A DNA stretch of 39,586 nucleotides from a bacterium. GTDB lineage: Bacteria; Vulcanimicrobiota; Vulcanimicrobiia; Eremiobacterales; Eremiobacteraceae. The notes under the pieces are model-generated. The model had not been told where the DNA came from, searched no databases, and worked only from the letters and a program-made list of their open reading frames with translations. The position numbers were made by a program, and so were the translations under genes. Shown piece by piece: positions 1 through 7,900 of this stretch (positions are counted from its first letter, which is position 1; each line of letters starts with the position of its first letter). Location: NCBI GenBank assembly GCA_902812405.1, contig CADDZI010000020.1, forward strand, positions 1 to 39,586, in the 5' to 3' direction.

Positions 1-185
1 CCGTAAAAAGAACGCGCTTGCACGGCGTCGACACGTTCCCAGGTTGAGTGTCACGAGGCGTTGTCTCGCGGCCGCGCTTGCATGGCCGAGAGGGCGTCTC
101 CTCGAGGGCGAGGGCAGCACAAGATGCGAGGTTGCGTCGGTCGCATCGGTGCGACCGCGTAACGGCCGGGGGAGGACCGGGCACC

Positions 186-1439
186 GTGGACGATGATACG
201 ACGCCGGTTAAGCGCAGGCTGCGACGCGGACGATACTACCCTATCATGGCGGCATCGAGCGGCGGCTACGTCCAAGGGCGGATTGCCTACATTGACGGGC
301 TGCGCGCCGTCGCCGTGCTATCCGTGGTTGTCTTCCACGCGGCGCATTGGGATCCGCACCTCCACAGCCCGCTTGCCCGCCATCTGACCATCGAGGGGGC
401 ACACGGCGTCGATCTGTTTTTTGTCCTCTCTGGATTTTGTCTCTCCTACCCGTTCTTGCGCCGGTTGCACGACACGGGCAGCGCGCGGTTTGATACGGTA
501 GCGTACTTTGCGCGCCGCATGACGCGCATTCTCCCCCCGTACTATCTTGCGATGCTGGCCATTGGTATCGGCCTGGTCGCACTGCAGGCCGGCGGGTGGC
601 AGATGCCCGAGGACTTCAGCTTGAGCCGTATCGACGGCTGGCAGCTCTTCAAGCAGATCGTCTTTGCCGACCGCAAACCGCAGTTTCTCAATCCGTCGTT
701 TTGGACGCTGGCGGTCGAGTGGCGCTGGTACGTCGTGTTTCCGCTCGTGCTCATCTTGTGGACACGCTCGCCGAGGGCGTTCGTCTTTGTGGCTGCGTCG
801 TGCGCGCTGGCGGGCATGGCGACGCGAGCCGGGGGCTTCGATCTTGCGCTGTTGCCGGCGTTCATGTCGGGCATTGGGGCCGCATGGTTGGAAATCAGGT
901 CTGTCATGTGGGGGCGGACGGCCCTCTTGGGGGCAATACTGGCGGTGTGCATCGGTCTGGCGGTGGAACCGTACTACGATCCGGATTCCCTGATTCAGCA
1001 GCAAGTCGCATGGCAGATCGCGGCGTTTTGTCTGGTTGTTGCCTCGGGATGCCTGTCGCCCCTGCGCCGGGTTCTCTCGTGGCGGCCGCTGGAGGGGATC
1101 GGTCTTGCTTCCTACAGCATTTATCTTGTCCATGAACCGGTGATTGCCGCCCTCGAGACAAACACCGCACTCTCCCCCGCCCTTGCGGGCATCGTCGCGG
1201 TCATTGCCGGCTGCGTCTTTTGGGTTGCCGTCGAACGCTGGTTCTTGACGGATCCGCTGAAGGGCTGGCTGACCGGGAGGCTCGCGGCGCCGCTCCAAAG
1301 AGTCGGGCTCTTGCTTGGGATTCCGGTTCAGGTCGTCGTGCAGAAGACCCGTACCACTCACCGGAACGAGGTCGAAGGGTCACCGCACCTGGAGGGACTG
1401 CCGCTACCTCCCGAGCCTGAAGCCCTCGAGACGCGTTGA
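186..1439 (+). CDS. Membrane acyltransferase 3 family protein (OafA/YrhL-like)
   Basis: Predicted integral-membrane O-acyltransferase that would transfer an acyl group, often acetyl, to a surface sugar, lipid or glycan. The family hallmark lies near the N-terminus: an R-x-x-YIDGLRAVAVLSVVVFH block with the conserved His, then GVDLFFVLSGF. FWTLAVEWRWYVVFPL and a late SYSIYLVHEP segment are also typical. About ten hydrophobic segments are visible, and length (417 aa) is normal for the family. I chose GTG 186 because GGAGG (171-175) lies 10 bases upstream. ATG 246 would give 397 aa but has no clear ribosome site. The acceptor is unknown. It lies upstream of the pilus genes, separated by 243 bases, so a role in modifying pilus or envelope glycans is only inference. 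The C-terminal tail (after about residue 385) is hydrophilic. Confidence 0.88.
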   Translation: MDDDTTPVKRRLRRGRYYPIMAASSGGYVQGRIAYIDGLRAVAVLSVVVFHAAHWDPHLHSPLARHLTIEGAHGVDLFFVLSGFCLSYPFLRRLHDTGSARFDTVAYFARRMTRILPPYYLAMLAIGIGLVALQAGGWQMPEDFSLSRIDGWQLFKQIVFADRKPQFLNPSFWTLAVEWRWYVVFPLVLILWTRSPRAFVFVAASCALAGMATRAGGFDLALLPAFMSGIGAAWLEIRSVMWGRTALLGAILAVCIGLAVEPYYDPDSLIQQQVAWQIAAFCLVVASGCLSPLRRVLSWRPLEGIGLASYSIYLVHEPVIAALETNTALSPALAGIVAVIAGCVFWVAVERWFLTDPLKGWLTGRLAAPLQRVGLLLGIPVQVVVQKTRTTHRNEVEGSPHLEGLPLPPEPEALETR

Positions 1440-1470
1440 CGGGGCTCACGCCTTGGCACCTCCGGTCTCT

Positions 1471-1481
1471 CATATGATATG
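1471..1481. promoter_or_regulatory. AT-rich 11-mer CATATGATATG in the acyltransferase-pilT gap
   Basis: The 243-base gap 1440-1682 holds no convincing gene. It contains the 11-mer CATATGATATG, AT-rich against a GC-rich background, with a -10-like TATGAT inside (1473-1478). A TTGGCA at 1453-1458 is only 14 bases upstream, too close for a standard spacer. The same 11-mer occurs once more, on the minus strand at 9301-9291, at the start of the third glycosyltransferase. It could be a promoter element or a regulator site; neither is proven. Confidence 0.3.
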
Positions 1482-1682
1482 GGGCCCGCTACCGGCACAT
1501 CCGCCAGTCCAGGCCCGGCCTGCCACGAGCGCCAATCAACGTCGGGAGGCCGGGCTCTTGGCGTTCGGGCTGAAGAGCGCATCGCTGTTTGCCGATAGTT
1601 CATGCATGAATCTGCTGCGGTGGTGTCAGGTCCTCGCGGCCGATTTCTCCTGCGACCTTACGCTGACGAATCGAGTAGCTAG

Positions 1683-2771
1683 ATGGCAGCCAATGTAAGC
1701 GACCTTCTCGGCCTGCGGATGGACGAGTTGATGCGCGTGACCATCGAGCGCGGCGCATCCGATCTCCACATGAGCGTGGGCCTGCCGCCCATGCTTCGCA
1801 TCGACGGCCGGCTGACGCCCACGGAATTTCCGAAGCTGACGCCGGACGATACAAAACGTCTCATTTACAGCATCCTCACCGACCAGCAAAAGGAACGCTT
1901 CGAGAAGAACCTTGAGCTGGACTTCTCGCACGGCCTGAAAGGGTTCGGGCGCTTCCGCATCAACGCGTTCCGCCAACGAGGGGTCATCGGCGCCGTCTTT
2001 CGGGCCATCCCGTCCTCGGTGCCGGCCTTGGGCAGCCTGAACCTGCCGCCCGTCATGGGCGACCTGACGATGCGCCCGCACGGCCTCATTCTGGTGACGG
2101 GGCCCACCGGCTCCGGTAAGTCCACCGCCTTGGCGTCGATGATCGACATCATCAACTCGACCATGGCGCGGCACATCATCACGATGGAAGACCCGATCGA
2201 GTATCTGCACTTCCACAAGATGTCGATCGTCAACCAGCGGGAGATCGGCCACGATTCGTACAGCTTCGCCAACGCCCTGCGGGCCGCGCTGCGCGAGGAC
2301 CCGGACGTCGTCCTGGTCGGCGAAATGCGCGACATGGACACGATCGCGACGACCCTCACGATCGCCGAAACTGGGCACTTGGTCTTCGCGACGCTGCACA
2401 CCTCGGATGCGGCGCAGAGCATCGACCGGATCATCGACGTCTTCCCGGCACACCAGCAGCAGCAGATTCGGGTCCAGCTTGCGTCGGTCATCGAGGCCAT
2501 CATCTGCCTGCGCCTGCTGCCGCACGCGTCGGGCGTGGGCCGCGTACCCGCCGCCGAGGTCATGATCGCGACGCCCGCCATCCGCAACCTCATTCGCGAG
2601 AACAAGACGCACCAGATCCACAACGCCATCGTCACCAGCCGCGGCATGCACATGCAGACCTTCGACATGTCCCTGCGCGATCTGGTACGCAAGCACATGA
2701 TCACGGAAGACGAAGCCCTGGCGGCGTCGATGCATCCGGAAGAGCTGCGCAAGCTCATCGAAGGCACGTAA
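1683..2771 (+). CDS. pilT: Type IV pilus retraction ATPase PilT
   Basis: Hexameric cytoplasmic ATPase that powers pilus retraction. The N-terminal region has the family's GASDLHMSVGLPPMLRIDG signature. Walker A GPTGSGKST is at about residues 139-147, and the Walker B region REDPDVVLVGEMRD at about 204-216. The His box TLHTSDAAQSIDRIIDVFP follows. The C-terminal AIRNLIRENKTHQ segment is typical of PilT rather than PilB, as is the length of 362 aa. An in-frame TAG directly precedes ATG 1683, so the start cannot be further upstream. ATG 1719 (MDELM) is a possible alternative that aligns well with other PilT N-termini. It is followed by a micro-ORF, pilC and a sigma factor on the same strand. No pilB lies next to it. 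Confidence 0.97.
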   Translation: MAANVSDLLGLRMDELMRVTIERGASDLHMSVGLPPMLRIDGRLTPTEFPKLTPDDTKRLIYSILTDQQKERFEKNLELDFSHGLKGFGRFRINAFRQRGVIGAVFRAIPSSVPALGSLNLPPVMGDLTMRPHGLILVTGPTGSGKSTALASMIDIINSTMARHIITMEDPIEYLHFHKMSIVNQREIGHDSYSFANALRAALREDPDVVLVGEMRDMDTIATTLTIAETGHLVFATLHTSDAAQSIDRIIDVFPAHQQQQIRVQLASVIEAIICLRLLPHASGVGRVPAAEVMIATPAIRNLIRENKTHQIHNAIVTSRGMHMQTFDMSLRDLVRKHMITEDEALAASMHPEELRKLIEGT

Positions 2772-2792
2772 GCAAGGAAGGGGACCACCACC

Positions 2793-2864
2793 ATGCAGAT
2801 GTCATTGCTCTGGCTGCTCATTCTCCTCGTCATCTTGGTCGTCGGCCAAGCGACAAAGCTGTAA
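2793..2864 (+). CDS. 23-residue single-pass membrane micro-protein between pilT and pilC
   Basis: A short open frame fills the gap between pilT and pilC. It starts at ATG 2793, 21 bases after the pilT stop, and ends at TAA 2862-2864. A purine-rich ribosome site AAGGAAGGGG (2774-2783) lies upstream at roughly normal spacing. The peptide begins MQMSLLWLLILLVILVVG and ends with a short polar tail QATKL, so almost the whole chain is one transmembrane helix. A second in-frame ATG is codon 3. It resembles other tiny membrane-subunit proteins (KdpF-like in style) but I recognise no family. Position suggests a partner of PilC or PilT in the inner membrane; that is inference. It is too small for most gene callers. 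Confidence 0.55.
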   Translation: MQMSLLWLLILLVILVVGQATKL

Positions 2865-2869
2865 CCCCC

Positions 2870-2888
2870 GCCGGGCTGCGAGCCCGGC
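2870..2888 (+). other. GC-rich hairpin between the micro-protein and pilC
   Basis: An 8 bp perfect stem, GCCGGGCT (2870-2877) with AGCCCGGC (2881-2888) and loop GCG. It starts six bases after the micro-protein stop and 23 bases before the pilC start. No T-run follows, so it is not a classic terminator. It could attenuate read-through or protect the upstream mRNA, tuning PilT against PilC. Confidence 0.5.
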
Positions 2889-2911
2889 CGCTCATCCGAG
2901 GGATCCACTGC

Positions 2912-4150
2912 ATGCCCAGTTTCGCATACCAGGCAAAAGATGCCAGCGGCAAGTCCGTCAACGGCGTCATCGAGGCGGAGAACGAACGCGTCCTGCGTGC
3001 CAAGCTCCGCGAGATGAACTACTACGTCACCGGAATCACCCAGAAGCAGACGAGTGGCCTGAACGCCGACGTCTCGGCCGTCTTCGGGGGTGTGCTGGGA
3101 AAGATCAAGGGGGTCAGCGAGCAGGCGCTGGTCGTCTTTGCACGCCAGTTCGCAACGATGATCAACGCCGGCCTGGCGATGGTGCGCTGCCTCGACGTCC
3201 TGGGGATCCAAACCGAAGACGCACAGCTGAAGCCGGTCATCGTCCAGGTGCGGCGCGAGGTGGAGGGCGGTTCGACGCTCGCCAACGCGCTGGCCAAATT
3301 CCCCAAAGTCTTCTCGCCGCTGTTCGTCAACATGGTCCGGGCGGGCGAGTTGGGCGGTATCTTGGACGAGGTGCTCAACCGGCTGGCCGGCTTCCTCGAG
3401 AAGGACTACAACCTGAAGAAGAAGGTCAAGTCGGCGATGACCTACCCGATGGTCATCCTCGTCATGGCCGTCCTCATCGTGCTCTTCCTCGTGACCTTCA
3501 TTCTGCCGACCTTCGTCAGCCTGTTCGTCGGCATGAACATGAAACTGCCGCTGCCGACCAAGATCCTCATCGGGTTCACGAACGGTGCGCGCAATCCGGC
3601 CGTCATCGGCATCACCCTCGTCGTGCTCATCGTCAGCTTTATTCTCTTCAAGCGCTGGACGGCGACCCAGACCGGGCGCTATCAGTACGATAAGTTCAAA
3701 CTCAAGCTGCCCGTCTTTGGCATGCTCATCCGCAAGGTTGCGATCTCGCGCTTTTGCCGGACGCTGGGCGCCCTGCTCCAATCCGGCGTGCCGATCATGC
3801 AGGCCCTGGAAATCGTCGGCAAGGCCTCGGGCAACGAGGTTGTGGCGGAGACGGTCGGCAAGGTGCGGGAGTCGGTGCGCGAGGGCGAATCGATTGCCGT
3901 GCCCCTCAACCTGTCGGGGCTCTTCCCGCCGCTTGTCACGCAGATGGTCGCGGTCGGCGAGGAAACCGGGAATCTGGACGGCATGCTCCAGAAGATTGCC
4001 GACTTCTACGACGTCGAGGTCGAGTACATGCTGGCCTCGCTGACGTCGCTGCTGGAGCCCATCCTGATCCTTGCGATGGGGTTCGTCGTCGGCTTCATCG
4101 TCATCTCGGTCTTCCTGCCGCTGTACCAGATCATCGGCAACATCAAGTAA
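2912..4150 (+). CDS. pilC: Type IV pilus inner-membrane platform protein PilC
   Basis: Polytopic inner-membrane platform that couples the pilus ATPases to pilin insertion and extraction. The N-terminus FAYQAKDASGKSVNGVIEAE is diagnostic. Two tandem GspF/PilC domains follow, one from about residue 75 (FARQFATMINAGLAMVRCLD) and one from about 275 (FCRTLGALLQSGVPIMQAL). Strong membrane segments lie near 175-205, 225-245 and at the C-terminus (ILILAMGFVVGFIVISVFLP). Length, 412 aa, is typical. The start ATG 2912 has GAGGGA about ten bases upstream. It lies downstream of pilT and a micro-protein and five bases before a sigma-factor gene. Confidence 0.97.
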   Translation: MPSFAYQAKDASGKSVNGVIEAENERVLRAKLREMNYYVTGITQKQTSGLNADVSAVFGGVLGKIKGVSEQALVVFARQFATMINAGLAMVRCLDVLGIQTEDAQLKPVIVQVRREVEGGSTLANALAKFPKVFSPLFVNMVRAGELGGILDEVLNRLAGFLEKDYNLKKKVKSAMTYPMVILVMAVLIVLFLVTFILPTFVSLFVGMNMKLPLPTKILIGFTNGARNPAVIGITLVVLIVSFILFKRWTATQTGRYQYDKFKLKLPVFGMLIRKVAISRFCRTLGALLQSGVPIMQALEIVGKASGNEVVAETVGKVRESVREGESIAVPLNLSGLFPPLVTQMVAVGEETGNLDGMLQKIADFYDVEVEYMLASLTSLLEPILILAMGFVVGFIVISVFLPLYQIIGNIK

Positions 4151-4155
4151 GGCTC

Positions 4156-4899
4156 ATGGCGACCGCCGTTGCGCCGCCCGGCGGAGAAAGCGAATTCGAG
4201 GCCTACGCGCGCACGCGCAGCCTCGAGCTCCGTGACCGGCTGATCCTGGAGCACGTGCCCCTGGTCAAGTCGATCGCGGCGCACTGCGCGCAACGCCGGG
4301 ACCAGCGAGACGACCTGGAACAGGTCGGCTACGTGGGCTTGATCAAAGCCGTCGAGCGCTACGACCCGACCCTGGGCGTGCCGTTTGAGGCCTACGCGCG
4401 CACGATCATCACGGGTGAGATCTTCCACTACTTGAGGGACCTGGCTCCGGCGCTGCGGATGCCGCGCTGGTACCGCACGCTCAACCGCCGTCTGCACGAA
4501 TCCCACGACCGCTTGCTGGCCAGCCTGGGCCGTGAACCCAGCACCGAGGAGCTGGCCGCCGACATGAACATCACGCTGGACGGTGTCCGGGAGATCCTTC
4601 GCTTGCGGGAGTCGTACAATCTGTTGTCGCTTTCCGAGCGCGGCCCCGAGCACGACACGCCGCGCTGGTCTGCCATCCGCAGCCTGCGGCACCAATCGTT
4701 TCGCCTGCCGGTGGAGGATCGCATCGCCCTGGATAGGGCCGTGGAGGGCTTGGCCGAGTTCGAACGTCGGGTTGTCGAACTGTTCTTCTATCGGGACCTA
4801 ACCCAGACCGAGATTGCGCGGCGGCTGGGATTTTCGCAGAAACACATCTCCCGCACCCTGGCCAGCACGCTTCGCAAACTCAAAGCCGAGATCCGTTGA
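4156..4899 (+). CDS. RNA polymerase sigma factor, SigB/SigF/FliA-like (group 3)
   Basis: Alternative sigma factor of 247 aa. Region 2 is seen as DLEQVGYVGLIKAVERYDP and GVPFEAYARTIITGEIFHYLRD, as in SigB/SigF/SigG proteins. Region 3 follows (GREPSTEELAADMNI), then region 4 with the helix-turn-helix FYRDLTQTEIARRLGFSQKHISRTL. Start ATG 4156 is five bases after the pilC stop, with GTAAGG just upstream, so it is almost certainly co-transcribed with pilC. Its stop overlaps the TTG start of the first glycosyltransferase. Placement suggests it directs pilus or surface genes, but its target promoters are unknown. I see no adjacent anti-sigma gene. Confidence 0.9.
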   Translation: MATAVAPPGGESEFEAYARTRSLELRDRLILEHVPLVKSIAAHCAQRRDQRDDLEQVGYVGLIKAVERYDPTLGVPFEAYARTIITGEIFHYLRDLAPALRMPRWYRTLNRRLHESHDRLLASLGREPSTEELAADMNITLDGVREILRLRESYNLLSLSERGPEHDTPRWSAIRSLRHQSFRLPVEDRIALDRAVEGLAEFERRVVELFFYRDLTQTEIARRLGFSQKHISRTLASTLRKLKAEIR

Positions 4900-6380
4900 C
4901 CCACAGTAGGCCGCCTGATCGGCGGGACGGCCGGCTCATCGGGTGGGGCGCCTTGCTGTTTGCATCCGGTCTGGGGGTGCTGTTGCGCGCCTGGCATCTC
5001 ACAGCGGCCAGTCTCTTCACCGATGAGGCCTTTACGTTCGCGATCGCGGCCCGGCCCGTACCGGGTCTCGTGCACGACGTCACGGTGCACGATTTTCACC
5101 CGCCCCTTTTCTATCTGGTTACCCATGCGGCGCTGGCGACTCTACGTTGGATGCCGTGGGACTACCGGTACCTCATTTTGCCATGCGGACTGGTGACGAT
5201 CGTTGGTACCTGGACCTGTGCGCGAACCCTCTTTGGTGAGACCGTGGCTGCAATCGCTGCCCTGCTCGTGGCGCTGTCCCCGGCTCTGGTCGTGTACGAC
5301 CGTCTGTATCGCATGTATGCGCCGCTGGTGAGCCTTTCGGTCGTGTCCTGGTGGCTGCTCCTGGCGGCGCAAACCGCCCGTGCGGGACGGCAGCGATGGT
5401 GGTGGTGGGCGGGATATACGGGCGCCATCCTGCTGTTGGCCTACACACAGTACCTGGGTCTGCTTGTCATCGCCACTCAGGCCGGGTACGCGCTGGTTCG
5501 CCGCCGGGACGTGCCGGCGGCGCTCTGTGCATACGGTGTGCTGGCGTTGGGATTTGCTCCTTGGGTTCCGCACCTGCTGTATCAGCTGCCCGAAGGCGGC
5601 ATGGCATTGAGCCGGCCGGGATTAGATGCGGGTCTGGCCCAAAGCATCCGGGAGGCATTTCTTCTGGGAGTGCCGGATGGGCTGCTGCCGGGGGCGGTTG
5701 CGCTCTGGCTGCCAACCGCCGTTGTCGCAGCGCTGACGGTCGCCGGCATGTGGTTGGGAAGGCAGTCCGCACTGCCCTGGTGGCTGGGGTGCCTGCCCCT
5801 TGCCGTTTGTCTCTCCATTGTTGCGCATCGCAATCTCGCGTATTTTTCGCGCTACCTGCTCATCGACATTCCCCCGCTGGCGGTAGCAACGGCGTTGCTT
5901 GCGCACCGGGCTTTCGAGACGCGAACTCGCATGGCGGCGGCGGGCGGCCTGTGTGCGCTGTTCGCAGTCTGCGCCGTGGGGTGCCGGAACGTGCTCTTTG
6001 ATCCGTTTTACCAGTTCCCGGACTGGTACGCGGTGAACGCCGTGATGCTGCGCGCCGAACGACCGCACGACGCGATCATCTTGGACGCGGGGTATGAACT
6101 GCCCGTCGTGCGTGATTTCACGGCTTTCCGCCACCACACAATCCTCTCGTTCATGAACCCATCAGACTTTGCCCCGATTGAGGCGTGGGTTGCGGCGCAC
6201 CCCGCCCGGCGCGTCTGGTACGTCGAGCACCAAAACTTCTACTGGGATGCCAACCGCCGGATCGAAGCGTCTCTGGCCCAACGCCCTCGCCTCCTGGCGG
6301 TGCGTTTTGCGCGTGCGTTGCCCGTCAACGCCGTGCGGGTGGAGCTGTTCGGCGCCCTGCGGGCAGGTACGCGGCTGTGA
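4896..6380 (+). CDS. GT39/ArnT-like membrane glycosyltransferase, copy A
   Basis: Predicted polyprenyl-phosphate-sugar-dependent glycosyltransferase of the PMT/ArnT (GT-C) superfamily. It would transfer a sugar from a lipid carrier to an acceptor on the outer face of the inner membrane. The first loop carries DEAFTF and HDFHPPLFYLVTH, the acidic and His/Pro motifs of the family, followed by YDRLYRMYAPL. About ten to twelve membrane segments are visible, then a short soluble C-terminal domain with DWYAVN and RRVWYVEH. Length is 494 aa. The start is TTG 4896, which overlaps the sigma-factor stop (TTGA), a sign of coupled translation. Copies B and C share the same motif order. Acceptor and sugar are unknown; pilin is an attractive candidate by location. 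Confidence 0.85.
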   Translation: MTHSRPPDRRDGRLIGWGALLFASGLGVLLRAWHLTAASLFTDEAFTFAIAARPVPGLVHDVTVHDFHPPLFYLVTHAALATLRWMPWDYRYLILPCGLVTIVGTWTCARTLFGETVAAIAALLVALSPALVVYDRLYRMYAPLVSLSVVSWWLLLAAQTARAGRQRWWWWAGYTGAILLLAYTQYLGLLVIATQAGYALVRRRDVPAALCAYGVLALGFAPWVPHLLYQLPEGGMALSRPGLDAGLAQSIREAFLLGVPDGLLPGAVALWLPTAVVAALTVAGMWLGRQSALPWWLGCLPLAVCLSIVAHRNLAYFSRYLLIDIPPLAVATALLAHRAFETRTRMAAAGGLCALFAVCAVGCRNVLFDPFYQFPDWYAVNAVMLRAERPHDAIILDAGYELPVVRDFTAFRHHTILSFMNPSDFAPIEAWVAAHPARRVWYVEHQNFYWDANRRIEASLAQRPRLLAVRFARALPVNAVRVELFGALRAGTRL

Positions 6381-6382
6381 GC

Positions 6383-7900
6383 ATGGTCGAAAGCGCGGGG
6401 ACACCCCGGCCCTCCGTCTGGCGTGACGGCAGGGCGTGGCTGTGGATTGCCATTGCCGCCGGTGCGGCGTGCCGCTTTTGGGACCTCACGGGACAGAGTC
6501 CTTTCATCGACGAAGGCTGGGTGTTTCACATTGCCGAGCACGCGCCGCACGAAATCCTGCAGCTCGTCGCGCACACGGACTTCCACCCGCCCCTCTTCTA
6601 CCTCGTCACCCATGCGCTGCTCGTCTGGCTGCGCTGGCCGGTCTGGGAGTATCGCTACCTGACTTCGACCTTCAGCCTCATTGGGATCGCGGCCACGTGG
6701 GGCATCGGCCGCCGCCTCTTTGGCCCGACTGCGGCCGCCGTGGCTGCACTCGGTGTGGCCCTGGATCCGGCTCTCGTGGAGTGGGATCGGCTGTATCGCA
6801 TGTACGCCGTCTTGACGGCCTTGACGGCGCTCTCGTGGTGGCTCATCCTGGAAGCCGAGAACAGTGTTGGACGACGCCGCGCCTGGTGGTGGGCCGCCTA
6901 CGCGCTGTGTGCGATTGCCTTGCCGTCTACGCAGTATGTCGGCGGCTTCGTGGTTGCCAGCCAAGGCCTGTATGCCCTCGCGGCGTGGCGGCGACGGTGG
7001 CCGGCATTGGTCGGTCAAGTCATGGCCGGGCTTGCGTTGCTCCCCTGGCTGTGGGCGGTGCGCATCCAGTATCCGCATGGAGGGCTGGTCGGCGACGTCC
7101 GTGCGCCCGGATTCTCCTGGGCGGCGCTCGTCCGATCGACGCTGGTCTACGGTGAGCCGCCGACGTGGATTGTGCACTGGCATTTCGATGCTCTCTGGAC
7201 ACTGGCCGTGCTGGGTGTCACCGCAGCCGGCGTCGTGCTGGCACGCGGCGGTGTGCTCGCACTGTGGCTGCTGCCGGCTGCGGCACAAGCAGCGCTCTCG
7301 TTTGCCTTGAGAAAAGATCTCGTGGTGCCCCGCTACCTGCTGTGCTACGTGCCGGCGGTGTGTCTGGCACTGGGGGTCGTGGTTGCGCGTCTGCTTGCCA
7401 CGCCGTATCGTGTCGCAGCCGCTGCCCTGCTCGGAGGGTGGGGCGCGGTGTGTCTTGTGTGCGTCCCCAATTTGCTCTTCGTCCCGTACTACCAATTTCC
7501 GGACTGGTATCAAGTCAATGCACTTCTGTTATCACGCGAGCAACCTCAGGATGTCATCATCATGGTGCAGGGGGCTGAATACTGGGTCGTGCGCAATTTC
7601 AGCGCGTTCCGGAGTCACCCCATGAACGGACCGGCACTGCCGTCGGATATTCCGGGTGCCGTACGTTGGGTGGACACGTTCCCCCGGCGCCGAATCTGGT
7701 ACATCGAAAATCAGCCCGGCTTCGCCGACCCGCAACGTGGTGTGCTTCGTCATTTGGCTGCCACGCGGCCGCTGCTCGGAGCCTGGCGTCAGAATCGAAT
7801 GTTTGCAGAGGACGTTGTCCGCATTATGCTCTACGGTCCGCGACCAGCGGGACGAGCGCTATCGCGCCAGAAGAGCGTCGTGAAGACGAGGTCACCGTAG
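6383..7900 (+). CDS. GT39/ArnT-like membrane glycosyltransferase, copy B
   Basis: Tandem paralogue of the preceding gene, 505 aa from ATG 6383. GTG 6377, overlapping the previous stop, is an equally possible start. The same landmarks occur in the same order: IDEGWVFHIAEHAP, HTDFHPPLFYLVTHALL, EWDRLYRMYAVLTAL, STQYVGGF, then DWYQVNALLL and RRRIWYIENQ in the C-terminal soluble part. Close similarity along the whole length points to a local duplication. The two-base gap to copy A indicates one transcript with pilC and the sigma gene. Its last 70 bases overlap the 3' end of copy C on the other strand. Function as for copy A; differences in the first loop (DEGW against DEAF) could alter donor or acceptor choice. 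Confidence 0.83.
   Translation: MVESAGTPRPSVWRDGRAWLWIAIAAGAACRFWDLTGQSPFIDEGWVFHIAEHAPHEILQLVAHTDFHPPLFYLVTHALLVWLRWPVWEYRYLTSTFSLIGIAATWGIGRRLFGPTAAAVAALGVALDPALVEWDRLYRMYAVLTALTALSWWLILEAENSVGRRRAWWWAAYALCAIALPSTQYVGGFVVASQGLYALAAWRRRWPALVGQVMAGLALLPWLWAVRIQYPHGGLVGDVRAPGFSWAALVRSTLVYGEPPTWIVHWHFDALWTLAVLGVTAAGVVLARGGVLALWLLPAAAQAALSFALRKDLVVPRYLLCYVPAVCLALGVVVARLLATPYRVAAAALLGGWGAVCLVCVPNLLFVPYYQFPDWYQVNALLLSREQPQDVIIMVQGAEYWVVRNFSAFRSHPMNGPALPSDIPGAVRWVDTFPRRRIWYIENQPGFADPQRGVLRHLAATRPLLGAWRQNRMFAEDVVRIMLYGPRPAGRALSRQKSVVKTRSP

Noticed and set aside
1865-3781. 638-codon open frame on the minus strand opposite pilT and pilC
   Set aside because: It is rich in Asp, Arg and His in a random manner with no domain, and it mirrors two certain genes. 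Long antisense frames are expected at this GC content.
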